Of a DNA stretch of 64,000 nt, positions 50,482-64,000 are shown in pieces. Source of the DNA: Cornus controversa (Eukaryota > Streptophyta > Magnoliopsida > Cornales > Cornaceae); the NCBI GenBank assembly GCA_026545225.1, contig CM048845.1:97466533-97530532 (forward strand). Reading direction: 5' to 3'. Position 1 is the first letter of the stretch. Every line of letters starts with the position of its first letter. Both the position numbers and the translations under genes were made by a program. The notes below the pieces were generated by a model that saw only the letters and a program-made list of their open reading frames with translations, searched no databases and was not told where the DNA came from.

Positions 50482-50678
50482 AGTAGAGATTGATCTAATT
50501 GTGTGTTAAGGTTTATGAGAAGGGAAGAAGAAGAAGAAGAAAAGAAGGAGAAGAAAAGTCTCAATAAATTATTATCGTATGTATTTCATACCTAATACAA
50601 AACCTTTATACTCTCTTCAATAATAGAGAAAAATAGTAAGAAGACAAAAACACCCATAGTAACCCAAACTCTCTAACA
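50482..50678 (-). repeat. Copia 5' LTR
   Basis: Minus-strand TGTTAGAGAGTTTGGG to GATCAATCTCTACT, 197 bp. It adjoins the target duplication GGGTC on the right and the PBS on the left. The leader between PBS and gag (50469-49844) contains several GATGACGTCA-type motifs. Confidence 0.92.
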
Positions 50679-53600
50679 GGGTCTAAAAATGATAGGTTTA
50701 CAAACATAGAGTAAAAAATTTTTGGAACATTGAGATAAAAAGATAAATTTTGAAAGAGGTAGTTGAATTTCAAGATATTTTAAACGGGGAATAAAACTGT
50801 AGTTTTTCAAGCAGGGAGCTACAACGAAGATCTTACTACAAGGAGTTAAAACAATCATTGGATCTCTTTTTTCATAGTTTATGGGAGAAATTGTATATCC
50901 ATGGGGACATCGTTGACATTTTAGGCATATTGAGAAGTTGAGGGCCCTATTTGGTCCTTATTTTTGAAATTAGGAGGGGTAAGAGGATAACTTTGAATAG
51001 GGTGGTAAAACAATGATTTTAAACATTGAGGTAAAATGATGATTAGTTCTCTTTTTTGATACATTTATGAGAGAAATTGCACATCCATTAGGGACATTAT
51101 TGAAATTTTAGACATATTGAGAAATTGAGGGCCCTACTCTGTAACAGAGAGGGGTAATAGGATAACTTTGAACAGGGATGTAAAAGAATGATATTCAAAC
51201 ATTCGAACAAAGAGTACGATGTAGATTTTGCAACAGAGAGTTAAAACTATCATTAGTTCTCATTTTTAATAGGTTATGAGAGAAATTATATCTCCATGGG
51301 GGACATTGTTGGCATTTTCGACATATTGAGTGGTTGAGGGCTGTCTTTGTTTTTGAAACAGAGGGATAATAGAATGATTTGAAATCATTATAGTAAAAAG
51401 ATTATTGAGAGGTTAACGGCCCTATTTGGTCTTTGTTTTTGAAACGGAGAGGGGTAATAGGATGATTTAAAATCGTTATAATAATAATAATATTAATTTT
51501 GAATGGGGTCTAAAAAAAATAGTTTTACAAACATAGAGAAAGAAGATTTTGGAACATTGAGAGAAAAAGATAGATTTTGAAAAAGGGAGTTGAATTTGAA
51601 GATAATTTAAACGGGGAATCAAAACTATAGTTTTTCAAATAGGGAGCAACAACGATGATTTTGCAACAAGTTAAAACAATAATTAGAACTCTTTTTTGAT
51701 AGTTTATGGGAGAAATTGTATATCCATAGGGGACATTATTGACATTTTGGACATATTGAAAACTTTAGGGCCCTATTTGGTCCTTATTTTTGAAATTATG
51801 AGGGTAAAACGATAACTTGGCATAGGGTGGTTAAAGAATGACTTTTAAACACTGAGGTAAAATGATGATTTGTTCTCTTTTTTGATACATTTGTGAGAGA
51901 AATTGTACATCCATTGGGGACATTATTGAAATTTTGGACATATTGAGAAATTTAGGGCCTTATTTGGTCCTTGTTTTCGAAACAGGATAACTTTGAACAG
52001 GGTGGTAAAAGAATGATTTTGAAACATTAAAATAGAGAGTTACAAAATAGATTTTGCAACAGGGAGTTAAAACTATCATTAGTTCTCCTTTTTGATAGGT
52101 TAAGAGAGAAATTATATATCCATGGGCGACATTGTTGGCATTTTCGAACTATTGAGTGGTTGAGGGTCGTCTTTGTTTTTGAAACAGAGGGGTAAAAGAA
52201 TGATTTGAATCGTTATAGTAAAAAGATTATTGAGAGGTTGACGGCCTTATTTTGTCTTTGTTTTTGAAACGGGTAGGGGTAAATAGGATGATTTAAAATC
52301 GTTACAATAATAATAATATTAATTTTGAATGGGGTCTAAAAAAGGTAGTTCTAAAAACATAGAGTAATAAGAAGATTTTGGAACATTGAGAAAAAAAGAT
52401 AGATTTTGAAAGTGAGTTGAATTTGAAGATATTTCAAACGGAGAATAAAAATCTAATTTTTCAAACAGGGAGCCACAACGAGGATTTTTCAACACGGAGT
52501 TAAACTATCATTGGATCTCTTTTTTGATAGTTTATGGGAGATATTGTATATCCATGGGGACATTATTGACATTTTGGGCATATTGAGAAGTTGAGGGCCC
52601 TATTTGGTCCTTAATTTTCAAATTAGGAGAGGGAAAAGGTGACTTTGAATACGGGGGTCAAAGAATGATTTTAAACATTGAGGTAAATGATGATTAGTTC
52701 TCATTTTTGATACATTTCTGAGAGAAATTGAATATCCATTCGGGACATTATTGAAATTTTGGACATATTGAGAAATTGAGAGCCCTATTCTGTAACAGAG
52801 AGGGGTAATAGGATAATTTTGAACAGCAATGTTAAAGAATGATATTCAAACATTAGAACAGAGCGTACGATGTAGATTTTGTAACAGGGAATTAAAACTA
52901 TCATTAGTTCTCTTTTTTGGTAGGTTATGAGAGAAATTATATATCCATGGGGGACATTGTTGGCACTTTGGACATATTGAGTGGTTTAGGGCTGTCTTTG
53001 CTTTTAAAACAGAGGGGTAATAGAATTGTTTGAATCGTTATAGTAAAAAGATTATTGAGAGATTGACGGCTCGATTTGGTCTATGTTTTTGATACGGGGA
53101 GGGGTAATAGTATGATTTAAAATTGTTATAATATTAATATTATTAATTTTGAAAGGGGTCTAAAAAAGATAGTTTTAAAAACGTAGAGTAAGAAGATTTT
53201 GGAAAATTGAGATAAAAAGATAAATTTTGAAAGAGGGAGTTTAATTTGAAGATATTTTTAACGGCGAATAAAACTCTAATTTTTCAAACAGGGAGCTACA
53301 ATGAGGATTTTGCAACACGGAGTTAAAACTATCATTGGATCTCTTTTCTGATAGTTTACGGGAGAAATTGTATATCCAAAGGGGATATCGTTGACATTTT
53401 GGGATATCGAGAAGTTGAAGGCCCTATTTGGTCCTTAATTTTCAAATTAGTAAAGGGAAAAGATGATTTTGAATACGGGGGTCAAAGAATGATTTTTAAA
53501 CATTGAGGTAAATGATGATTAGTTCTCATTTTTGATACAATTATGAGAGAAATTGAATATCCATTAGGGACATTATTGAAATTTTGGACATATTGAGAAA

Positions 53601-56600
53601 TTGAGGGCCTCATTCTGTAACAGAGAGGAGTAATAGGATAACTTTGAACAACAATGTTAAAGAATGATATTCAAACATTAGAACAGAGCGTATGATGTAG
53701 ATTTTGCAACAGGGAATTAGAACTATCATTAGTTCTCTTTTTTGACAGGTTATGAGAGAAATTATATATCCATGGGGGACATTGTTGGCATTTTGGACAT
53801 ATTGAGTGGTTGAGGGTTATCATTGTTTTTGAAACAAAGGGTTAATATAATTATTTGAATCGTTATAGTAAAAAGATTATTGAGAGGTTGACGACCCTAT
53901 TTGGTCTTTGTTTCTGATACGGGGAGGGGTAATAGTATCTTTTAAAATTGTTATAATATTAATATTCTTAATTTTAAAAGGGGTTTAAAAAAGATAGTTT
54001 TAAAAACGTAGAGTAAGAAGATTTTGGAAAATTGAGATAAAAAGATAAATTTTGAAAGACGGAGTTAAATTTGAAGATATTTTAAACGGGGAATAAAATT
54101 CTAATTTTTCAAACAGGGAGCTACAACGAGGATTTTGCAACACAGAGTTAAAACTATCATTGGATCTCTTTTTTGATCGTTTATGTGAGAAATTATATAT
54201 CGATGGGGACATTATTGACATTTTGGGCATATTGAGAAATTGAGGGCCCTATTCTGTAACAAAGAAGGGGAATAGGATAACTTTGAACAACAATGTTAAA
54301 GAATGATATTCAAACATTAGAACAGAGCGTATGATGTAGATTTTGCAACAGGGAATTAAAACTATCATTAGTTCTCTTTTTTGATAAGTTATGAGAGAAA
54401 TTATATATCCACGGGGGACATTGTTGGCATGTTGGACATATTGAGTGGTTGAGGGCTGTCTTTATTTTTGAAACAGAGGGGTAATAGAATTATTTTAATC
54501 GTTATAGTAAAAAGATTATTGAGAGGTTGACGGCCCTATTTGGTCTTTGTTAGGAGGGGTAATAGTATGATTTAAAATCGTTATAATATTAATATTATTA
54601 ATTTTGAGAGGGGTTTAAAATAGATAGTTTAAAAAACGTAGAGTAAGAAGATTTTGGAAAATTGAGATAAAAAGATAAATTTTGAAAGAGGGTGTTGAAT
54701 TTGAAGATATTTTAAATGGGGAATAAAACTCTAATTTTTCAAACAGGGAGCTACAATGAGGATTTTTCAACACGGAGTTAAAACTATCATTGGATCTCTT
54801 TTTTTGATAGTTTATGGAAGAAATTGTATATCCATGGGGACATTGTTGACATTTTGGGCATATTGAGAAGTTGAGAGCCCTATTTGGTCCTTAATTTTCA
54901 AATTAGGAGAGGGAAAAGGTGACTTTGAATACGGGGGTCAAAGAAAGATTTTTAAACATCAAGGTAAATGATGATTAGTTCTCATTTTTGATCCATTTAT
55001 GAGAGAAATTGAATATCCATTGGGGACATTATTGAAATTTTGGACATATTGAGAAATTGAGGGCCTTATTCTGTAACAGAGAGGGGTAATAGGATAACTT
55101 TGAACAGCAATGTTAAAGAATGATATTCAAACATTAGAACAGAGCGTATGATGTAGATTTTGCAATAGGGAATTAGAACTATCATTAGTTCTCTTTTTTG
55201 ATAGGTTATGAGAGAAATTATATATCCATGGGGGACATTGTTGGCATTTTGGACATATTGAGTGGTTGAGGGCTGTCTTTGTTTTTGAAACAGAGGGGTA
55301 ATAGAATTATTTGAATCGTTATAGTAAAAAGATTATTGAGAGGTTGATGGCCCTATTTGGTCTTTGTTTATGATACGGGGAGGGGTAATAGTACGATTTA
55401 AAATCGTTATAATATTAATATTATTAGTTTTGAAAGGGTTTCAAAAAGATAGTTTTAAAAACGTAGAGTTAGAAGATTTTGGAAAATTCAGATAAAAATA
55501 TAAATTTTGAAAGAGGGAGTTGAATTTGAAGATATTTTAAACGGGGAATAAAACTCTAATTTTTCAAACAGGGAGGTACAACGAGGATTTTGCAACACGG
55601 AGTTAAAACTGTCATTGGATCTCTTTTTTGATAGTTTATGGGAGAAATTGTATATCCATGGGGACATTGTTGACATTTTGGGCATATTGAGAAGTTGAGG
55701 GCCCAATTTTGTCCTTAAATTTCAAATTAGGAGAGGGAAAAGGTGACTTTGAATACGGGGTTCAAAGAATGATTTTTAAACATTGAGGTATATGATGATT
55801 AGTTCTCATTTTTGATACATTTATGAGAGAAATTGAATATCCATTAGGGACGTTATTGAAATTTTGGACATATTGAGAAATTGAGGGCCTCATTCTGTAA
55901 CAGAGAGGGGTAATAGGATAACTTTGAACAGCAATGTTAAAGAATGATATTCAAACATTAGAACAGAGCGTATGATGTAGATTTTGCAACAGGGAATTAG
56001 AACTATCATTAGTTCTCTTTTTTGATAGGTTATGAGAGAAATTATATATCTATGGAGGACATTGTTGGCATTTTGGACATATTGAGTAGTTGAGGGCTGT
56101 CTTTGCTTTTGAAACAGAGGGGTAATAGAATTATTTGAATCGTTATAGTAAAAAGATTATTGAGAGGTTGACGGACCTATTTGGTTTTTGTTTTTGATAC
56201 GGGAAGGGTAATAGTATGATTTAAAATTGTTATAATATTAATATTATTAATTTTGAGAGGGGTCTAAAATTGATAGTTTTAAAAACATAGAGTAAGAAGA
56301 TTTTGGAAAATTGAGATAAACAGATAAATATTGAAAGAGGGAGTTGAATTTGAAGATATTTTTAACGGCGAATAAAACTATAATTTTTCAAACAGGGAGC
56401 TACAATGAGGATTTTTCAACACGGAGTTAAAACAATCATTGGATCTCTTTTTTGATAGTTTATGGGAGAAATTGTATATCCATTGGGATATTGTTGACAT
56501 TTTGGGCATATTGAGAAGTTGAGGGCCCTATTTGCTCCTTAATTTTCAAATTAGGAGAGGGAAAATGTGACTTTGAATACGGGGGTCAAAGAATGATTTT

Positions 56601-59600
56601 TAAACATTGAGGTAAATGATGATTAGTTCTCATTTTTGATACATTTATGAGAGAAATTGAATATCCATTGGGGACATTATTGAAATTTTGGACATATTGA
56701 GAAATTGAGGGCCTTATTCTGTAACAGAGAGGGGTAATAGGATAACTTTGAACAGCAATGTTAAAGAATGATATTCAAACATAAGAACAGAGCGTTTGAT
56801 GTAGATTTTGCAACAGGGAATTAGAACTATCATTAGTTCTTTTTTTGATAGGTTATGAGAGATATTATATATCCATGGAGGACATTGCTAGCATTTTGGA
56901 CATATTGAGTGGTTGAGAGTTGTCTTTGTTTTTGAAATAGGGGGGTAATAGAATTATTTGAATCGTTATAGTAAAAAGATTATTCAGAGGTTGACGGCCC
57001 TATTTGGCCTTTGTTATTGATACGGGGAGGGTTAATAGTACGATTTAAAATCGTTATAATATTAATATTATTAGTTTTGAAAGGGGTTTCAAAAGGATAG
57101 TTTTAAAAACGTAGAGTAATAAGATTTTGGAAAATTGAGATAAAAATATAAATTTTGAAAGAGGGAGATGAATTTGAAGATATTTTAAACGGGGAATAAA
57201 ACTCTAATTTTTCAAAAAGGGAGCTACAACGAGGATTTTGCAACACGGAGTTAAAACTATCATTGGATCTCTTTTCTGATAGTTTATAGGAGAAATTATA
57301 TATCCATGGGGACATTGTTGACATTTTGGGCATATTGAGAAGTTGAGGGCCCAATTTGGTCCTTAATTTTCAAATTAGGAGAGGGAAAAGGTGACTTTGA
57401 ATACGGGGGTCAAAAAAATGACTTTTAAACATTGAGGTAAATGATGATTAGTTCTCATTTTTGATACATTTATTAGAGAAATTGAATATCCGTTGGGGAC
57501 ATTATTGAAATTTTTGACATATTGAGAAATTGAGGGCCTTATTCTGTAACAGAGAGGAGTAATAGGTTAACTTTGAACAGCAATGTTAAAAAATGATATT
57601 CAAACATTAGAACAGAGCGTATGATGTAGATTTTGCAATAGGGAATTAGAACTATCATTAGTTCTTTTTTTGATAAGTTATGAGAGAAATTATATATCCA
57701 TGGAGGACATTGCTGGCATTTTGGACATATTGAGTGGTTGAGAGCTGTCTTTGTTTTTGAAATAGAGGGGTAATAGAATTATTTGAATCGTTATAGTAAA
57801 AAGATTATTGAGAGGTTGACGGACCTATTTGGTTTTTGTTTTTGATACGAGAAGGGTAATAGTATGATTTAAAATCGTTATAATATTAATATTATTAATT
57901 TTGAATGGGGTTTGAAAAAGATAGTTCTACAAACGTAGAGTAAGAAGATTTTGGAAGATTGAGATAAAAAGATAAATTTTGGAAGGAGTTGAATTTGAAG
58001 ATATTTTAAACGGGGAATAAAACTCTAATTTTTCAAACAGGGAGCTACAAAGAGGATTTTTCAACACGGAGTTAAAACTATCATTGGATCTCTTTTTTTG
58101 ATAGTTTATGGAAGAAATTGTATAGCCATGGGGACATTGTTGACATTTTGGGCATATTGAGAAGTTGAGAGCCCTATTTGGTCCTTAATTTTCAAATTAG
58201 GAGAGGGAAAAGGTGACTTTGAATACGAGGGTCAAAGAATGATTTTTAAACATCAAGGTTAATGATGATTAGTTCTCATTTTTGATCCATTTATGAGAGA
58301 AATTGAATATCCATTGGGGACATTATTGAAATTTTGGACATATTGAGAAATTGAGGGCCTTATTCTGTAACAGAGAGGGGTAATAGGATAACTTTGAACA
58401 ACAATGTTAAAGAATGATATTCAAACATTAGAACAGAGCGTATGATGTAGATTTTGCAACAGGGAATTAGAACTATCATTAGTTCTCTTTTTTGATAGGT
58501 TATGAGAGAAATTATATATCCATAGAGGACATTGTTGGCATTTTGGACATATTGAGTAGTTGAGGGTTGTCTTTGGTTTTGAAACAGAGGGGTAATAGAA
58601 TTATTTGAATCGTTATAGTAAAAAGATTATTGAGAGGTTGACGGACCTATTTGGTTTTTGTTTTTGATACGGGAAGGGTAATAGTATGATTTAAAATTGT
58701 TATAATATTAATATTATTAATTTTGAGAGGGGTCTAAAATAGATAGTTTTAAAAACATAGAGTAAGAAGATTTTGGAAAATTGAGATAAACAGAGAAATA
58801 TTGAAAGAGGGAGTTGAATTTGAAGATATTTTTAACGGCGAATAAAACTATAATTTTTCAAACAGGGAGCTACAATGAGGATTTTTCAACACGGAGTTAA
58901 AACAATCATTGGATCTCTTTTTAGATAGTTTATGGGAGAAATTGTATATCCATTGGGACATTGTTGACATTTTAGGCATATTGAGAAGTTGAGGGCCCTA
59001 TTTGCTCATTAATTTTCAAATTAGGAGAGGGAAAATGTGACTTTGAATACGGGGGTCAAAGAATGATTTTTAAACATTGAGGTAAATGATGATTAGTTCT
59101 CATTTTTGATACATTTATGAGAGAAATTGAATATCCATTGGGGACACTATTGAAATTTTGGACATATTGAGATATTGAGGGCCTTATTCTGTAACAGAGA
59201 GGGGTAATAGGATAACTTTGAACAGCAATGTTAAAGAATGATATTCAAACATAAGAACAGAGCGTTTGATGTAGATTTTGCAACAGGGAATTAGAACTAT
59301 CATTAGTTCTTTTTTTGATAGGTTATGAGAGATATTATATATCCATGGAGGACATTGCTAGCATTCTGGACATATTGAGTGGTTGAGAGTTGTCTTTGTT
59401 TTTGAAATAGGGGGGTAATAGAATTATTTGAATCGTTATAGTAAAAAGATTATTCAGAGGTTGACGGCCCTATTTGGCCTTTGTTTTTGATACGGGGAGG
59501 GTTAATAGTACGATTTAAAATCGTTATAATATTAATATTATTAGTTTTGAAAGGGGTTTCAAAAAGATAGTTTTAAAAACGTAGAGTAATAAGATTTTGG

Positions 59601-62600
59601 AAAATTGAGATAAAAATATAAATTTTGAAAGACGGAGTTGAATTTGAAGATATTTTAAACGGGGAATAAAACTCTAATTTTTCAAAAAGGGAGCTACAAC
59701 GAGGATTTTGCAACACGGAGTTAAAACTATCATTGGATCTCTTTTCTGATAGTTTATTGGAGAAATTTTATACCCATGGGGACATTGTTGACATTTTGGG
59801 CATATTGAGAAGTTGAGGGCCCTATTTGGTCCTTAATTTTCAAATTAGGAGAGGGAAAAGTTGACTTTGAAGACGGGGGTCAAAGAATGATTTTTGAACA
59901 TCGAGGTAAATGATGATTAGTTCTCAATTTTGATCCATTTATGAGAGAAATTGAATATCCATTGGGGACATATTTGAAATTTTGGACATATTGAGAAATT
60001 GAGGGCCCTATTCTGTAACAGAGAGGGGCAATAGGATAATTTTGAACAGCAATGTTAAAGAATGATATTCAAACATTAGAATAGACCGTATGATGTAGAT
60101 TTTGCAACAGGGAATTAGAACTATCATTAGTTCTCTTTTTTGATAGGTTATGAGAGAGATTATATATCCATGGGGGACATTGTTGGCATTTTGGACATAT
60201 TGACTGGTTGAGGGCTGTCTTTGTTTTTGAAACAGTAGGGTAATAGAATTATTTGAATCGTTAAAGTAAAAAGATTATTGAGAGGTTGACGGCCCTATTT
60301 GGTCTTTATTTTTGATACGCGGAGGGTAATAGTATGATTTAAAATTGTTATAATATTAATATTATTAATTTTGAAAGGGCTCTAAAAAAGATAGTTTTCA
60401 AAACGTAGAGTAATTTTGGAAAATTGAGATAAAAGGATAAATTTTGAAAAAGGGAGTCGAATTTGAAGATATTTTAAACGGGGAATAAAACTCTAATTTT
60501 TCAAACAGGGAGCTACAATGAGGATTTTGCAACACGGAGTTAAAAGTATCATCGGATCTCTTTTCTGATAGTTTATAGGAGAAATTGTATATCCATGGGG
60601 ACATTATTGACATTTTGGGCATATTGAGAAGTTGAGGGCCCTATTTGCTCCTTAATTTTCAAATTAGGAGAGGGAAAAGGTGACTTTGAATACGGGGGGT
60701 CAAAGAATGACTTTTAAACATTGAGGTAAATGATGATTAGTTCTCATTTTTGATACATTTATAAGAGAAATTGAATATCCGTTGGGGACATTATTGAAAT
60801 TTTGGACATATTGAGAAATTGAGGGCCTTATTCTGTAACAGAGAGGGGTAATAGGATAACTTTGAACAGCAATGTTAAAGAATGATATTCAAACATTAGA
60901 ACAGAGCGTATGATGTAGATTTTGCAACAGGGAATTAGAACTATCATTAGTTCTTTTTTTGATAGGTTATGAGAGATATTATATATGAATGGAGGCCATT
61001 GCTGGCTTTTTGGACATATTAAGAGGTTGAGAGCGGTCTTTGGTTTTGAAATGGAGGGGTAATAGAATTATTTGAATCGTTATTGTAAAAAGATTATTGA
61101 GAGCTTGACCGCCCTATTTGGTCTTTGTTTTTGATACGGGGAGGGGTAATAGTACGATTTAAAACCGATATAATATTAATATTATCAGTTTTGAAAGGGG
61201 TTTCAAAAAGATAGTTTTAAAAACGTAGAGTATGAAGATTTTGAAAAATTGAGATAAAAAGATAAATTTTGAAAGAGGGAGTTGAATTTCAAGATATTTT
61301 AAACGGGGAATAAAACTCTAATTTTTCAAACAGGGAGCTACAACGAGGATTTTGCAACACGGAGTTAAAAGTATCATCGGATCTCTTTTCTGATAGTTTA
61401 TAGGAGAAATTGTATATCCATGGGGACATTATTGACATTTTGGGCATATTAAGAAATTGAGGGCCCTATTTGCTCCTTAATTTTCAAATTAGGTGAGGGA
61501 AAAGGTGACTTTGAATACGGGGGTCAAAAAATGACTTTTAAACATTGAGGTAAATGATGATTAGTTCTCATTTTTGATACATTTATGAGAGAAATTGAAT
61601 ATCCGTTGGGGACATTATTGAAATTTTGGACATATTGAGAAATTGAGGGCCTTATTCTGTAACAGAGAGGAGTAATAGCATAACTTTGAACAGCAATGTT
61701 AAAAAATGATATTCAAACATTAGAACAGAGCGTATGATGTAGATTTTGCAATAGGGAATTAGAACTATCATTAGTTCTTTTTTTGATAGGTTATGAGAGA
61801 AATTATATATCCATGGAGGACATTGCTGGCATTTTGGACATATTGAGTGGTTGAGAGCTGTCTTTGTTTTTGAAATAGAGGGGTAACAGAATTATTTGAA
61901 TCGTTATAGTAAAAAGATTATTGAGAGGTTGACGGACCTATTTGGTTTTTGTTTTTGATACGGGAAGGGTAATAGTATGATTTAAAATCGTTATAATATT
62001 AATATTATTAATTTTGAATGGGGTCTGAAAAAGATAGTTCTACAAACGTAGAGTAAGAAGATTTTGGAACATTGAGATAAAAAGATAAATTTTGGAAGGA
62101 GTTGAATTTGAAGATATTTTAAACGGGGAATAAAACTCTAATTTTTCAAACAGGGAGCTGCAACGAGGATTTTGCAACACGGAGTTAAAACTATCATTGG
62201 ATCTCTTTTCTGATAGTTTATGAGAGAAATTGTATATCCATGGCTACATTGTTGACATTTTGGGATATCGAGAAGTTGAGGGCCCTATTTGGTCCTTAAT
62301 TTTCAAATTAGGAAAGGTAAAAGGTGACTTTGAATACGGGGGTCTAAGAATGATTTTTAAACATTGAGGTAGATGATGATTAGTTCTCATTTTTGATACA
62401 TTTATGAGAGAAATTGAATATCCATTGGGGACATTATTGAAATTTTGGACATATTGAGAAATTGATGGCCTTATTCTGTAACAGAGAGGGGTAATAGGAT
62501 AACTTTGAACAGCAATGTTAAAGAATGATATTCAAACATTAGAACAGAGCCTATGATGTAGATTTTGCAACAGGGAATTAGAACTATCATTAGTTCTTTT

Positions 62601-64000
62601 TTTGATAGGTTATGAGAGAAATTATATATCCATGGAGGACATTGCTGGCATTTTGGACATATTGACTGGTTGAGGGCTGTCTTTGTTTTTGAAACAAAGG
62701 GGTAATAGAATTATTTGAATCGTTATGGTAAAAGGATTATTGAGAGGTTGATGGCCCTATTTGGTCTTTGTTTTTTATACGGGGAGGGGTGATAGTATGA
62801 TTTAAAATTGTTATAATATTAATATTATTAATTTTGAAAGGGGTCTAAAAAAGATAGTTTTAAAAACGTAGAGTAAGATGATTTTAGAAAATTGAGATAA
62901 AAGGATAAATTTTGGAAGAGGGTGTTGAATTTGAAGATATTTTAAACGGGGAATAAAATTCAAAATTTTCAAACAGGGAGCTACAACGAGGATTTTGCAA
63001 CACGAAGTTAAAACTATCATTGGATCTCTTTTCTGATAGTTTATAGGAGAAATTGTATATCCATGGGGACATTATTGACATTTTGGGCATATTGAGAAAT
63101 TGAGGGCCCTATTTGCTCCTTAATTTTCAAATTAGGTGAGGGAAAAGGTGACTTTGAATACGGGGGTCAAAAAATGACTTTTAAACATTGAGGTAAATGA
63201 TGATTAGTTCTCATTTTTGATACATTTATGAGAGAAATTGAATATCCGTTGGGGACATTATTGAAATTTTGGACATATTGAGAAATTGAGGGCCTTATTC
63301 TGTAACAGAGAGGAGTAATAGCATAACTTTGAACAGCAATGTTAAAAAATGATATTCAAACATTAGAACAGAGCGTATGATGTAGATTTTGCAATAGGGA
63401 ATTAGAACTATCATTAGTTCTTTTTTTGATAGGTTATGAGAGAAATTATATATCCATGGAGGACATTGCTGGCATTTTGGACATATTGAGTGGTTGAGAG
63501 CTGTCTTTGTTTTTGAAATAGAGGGGTAACAGAATTATTTGAATCGTTATAGTAAAAAGATTATTGAGAGGTTGACGGACCTATTTGGTTTTTGTTTTTG
63601 ATACGGGAAGGGTAATAGTATGATTTAAAATCGTTATAATATTAATATTATTAATTTTGAATGGGGTCTGAAAAAAATAGTTCTACAAACGTAGAGTAAG
63701 AAGATTTTGGAACATTGAGATAAAAAGATAAATTTTGGAAGGAGTTGAATTTGAAGATATTTTAAACGGGGAATAAAACTCTAATTTTTCAAACAGGGAG
63801 CTGCAACGAGGATTTTGCAACACGGAGTTAAAACTATCATTGGATCTCTTTTCTGATAGTTTATGAGAGAAATTGTATATCCATGGCTACATTGTTGACA
63901 TTTTGGGATATCGAGAAGTTGAGGGCCCTATTTGGTCCTTAATTTTCAAATTAGGAAAGGTAAAAGGTGACTTTGAATACGGGGGTCTAAGAATGATTTT
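50679..64000. repeat. Satellite array with ~822-bp higher-order unit
   Basis: The anchor ATTGAGAGGTTGACGG occurs at 54518, 55335, 56159, 56982, 57807, 58629, 59452, 60277, 61096, 61920, 62739 and 63563, so the period is 817-825 bp. Each unit has four parts starting at related anchors; for 61920-62739 they are 347, 186, 208 and 78 bp. The first is close to the full monomer; the other three look like internally deleted monomers. Within the full monomer, a 28-bp motif (GATTTTGAAACAGGGAG-like) recurs about nine times. The array reaches the window end. It holds no gene; short minus-strand frames recur from unit to unit as a by-product. Confidence 0.95.

Larger units (their letters stand above)
45463..50678 (-). 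mobile_element. Near-complete Copia retrotransposon, 5216 bp
   Basis: A Ty1/Copia element with all structural parts: 5' LTR 50482-50678, PBS next to it, gag-pol 49843-45666, PPT, 3' LTR 45463-45658, and target duplication GGGTC at 45458-45462 and 50679-50683. Short LTRs (196-197 bp), a size of 5.2 kb and the order gag, protease, integrase, RT, RNase H fit the Ale/Retrofit lineage (tentative). The two LTRs are very similar, so the insertion is fairly young. The satellite continues in register on both sides. A relic of a related element lies in the helicase intron. Confidence 0.95.

Noticed and set aside
54000..63090. Recurrent minus-strand frames of 70-83 residues in the satellite (MPKMSIMSPWIYNFS-type)
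   Set aside because: They recur because the DNA recurs. They start and stop at different points, the 28-bp subrepeat is not a multiple of three, and neither a promoter nor family resemblance is seen.
38301..64000. Centromere or telomere identity of the array; CRISPR-like spacing
   Set aside because: No telomeric TTTAGGG runs are present and centromere identity cannot be told from sequence. The repeats are long, contiguous and in a plant, without unique spacers of equal length.

Overview
The window is nuclear DNA of a dicot plant. This follows from GT-AG introns in plant-type genes (a SEN1/MAGATAMA3 helicase, SAUR genes), AT-rich intergenic DNA full of (AT)n, (CT)n and (AC)n microsatellites, and plant Copia, Gypsy, TRIM, MITE, SINE and LINE copies. 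I cannot name the species. Nothing bacterial, organellar or viral was seen. Left part (1-25 kb), gene-bearing: the 3' half of a MAA3/SEN1-like helicase gene on + (six exons, 23 to about 7205; its 2.7-kb intron holds a MITE and a Copia relic); a quiet intergenic stretch; a SAUR gene on + (13364-13939); a large inverted-repeat structure with a long Copia-type LTR in its middle (15.9-19.3 kb); a candidate two-exon gene for a 30-residue microprotein (21347-22616); and a second SAUR on - (23565-24107). Middle part (25-38 kb): the last four exons of a TPR protein gene on - (25585-28599), whose 5' exons I could not find; SINE, LINE and TRIM fragments; then a second copy of the SAUR block (23301-25199 duplicated at 32077-34355), in which the SAUR start is displaced by a 2-base insertion and the end is cut by a new stop. 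Next is a 3.05-kb Gypsy LTR that carries a primer-binding site on one side and a polypurine tract on the other. Right part (38.3 kb to the end), a satellite array: an ancestral monomer of about 347 bp, itself built of about nine 28-bp subrepeats, has been trimmed and combined into a higher-order unit of about 822 bp, and groups of two or three such units have been copied again. The array is interrupted by a 2.86-kb solo LTR with a 5-bp target duplication and by a near-complete 5.2-kb Copia element on - with matching LTRs, PBS, PPT and target duplication. Its gag-pol frame is broken by five stop codons, each explicable by one C-to-T or G-to-A change, plus one frameshift. The window therefore runs from ordinary genes into a repeat block. 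The least described parts are the nested satellite and the spliced microprotein. All family names come from motifs read by eye, without database searches.
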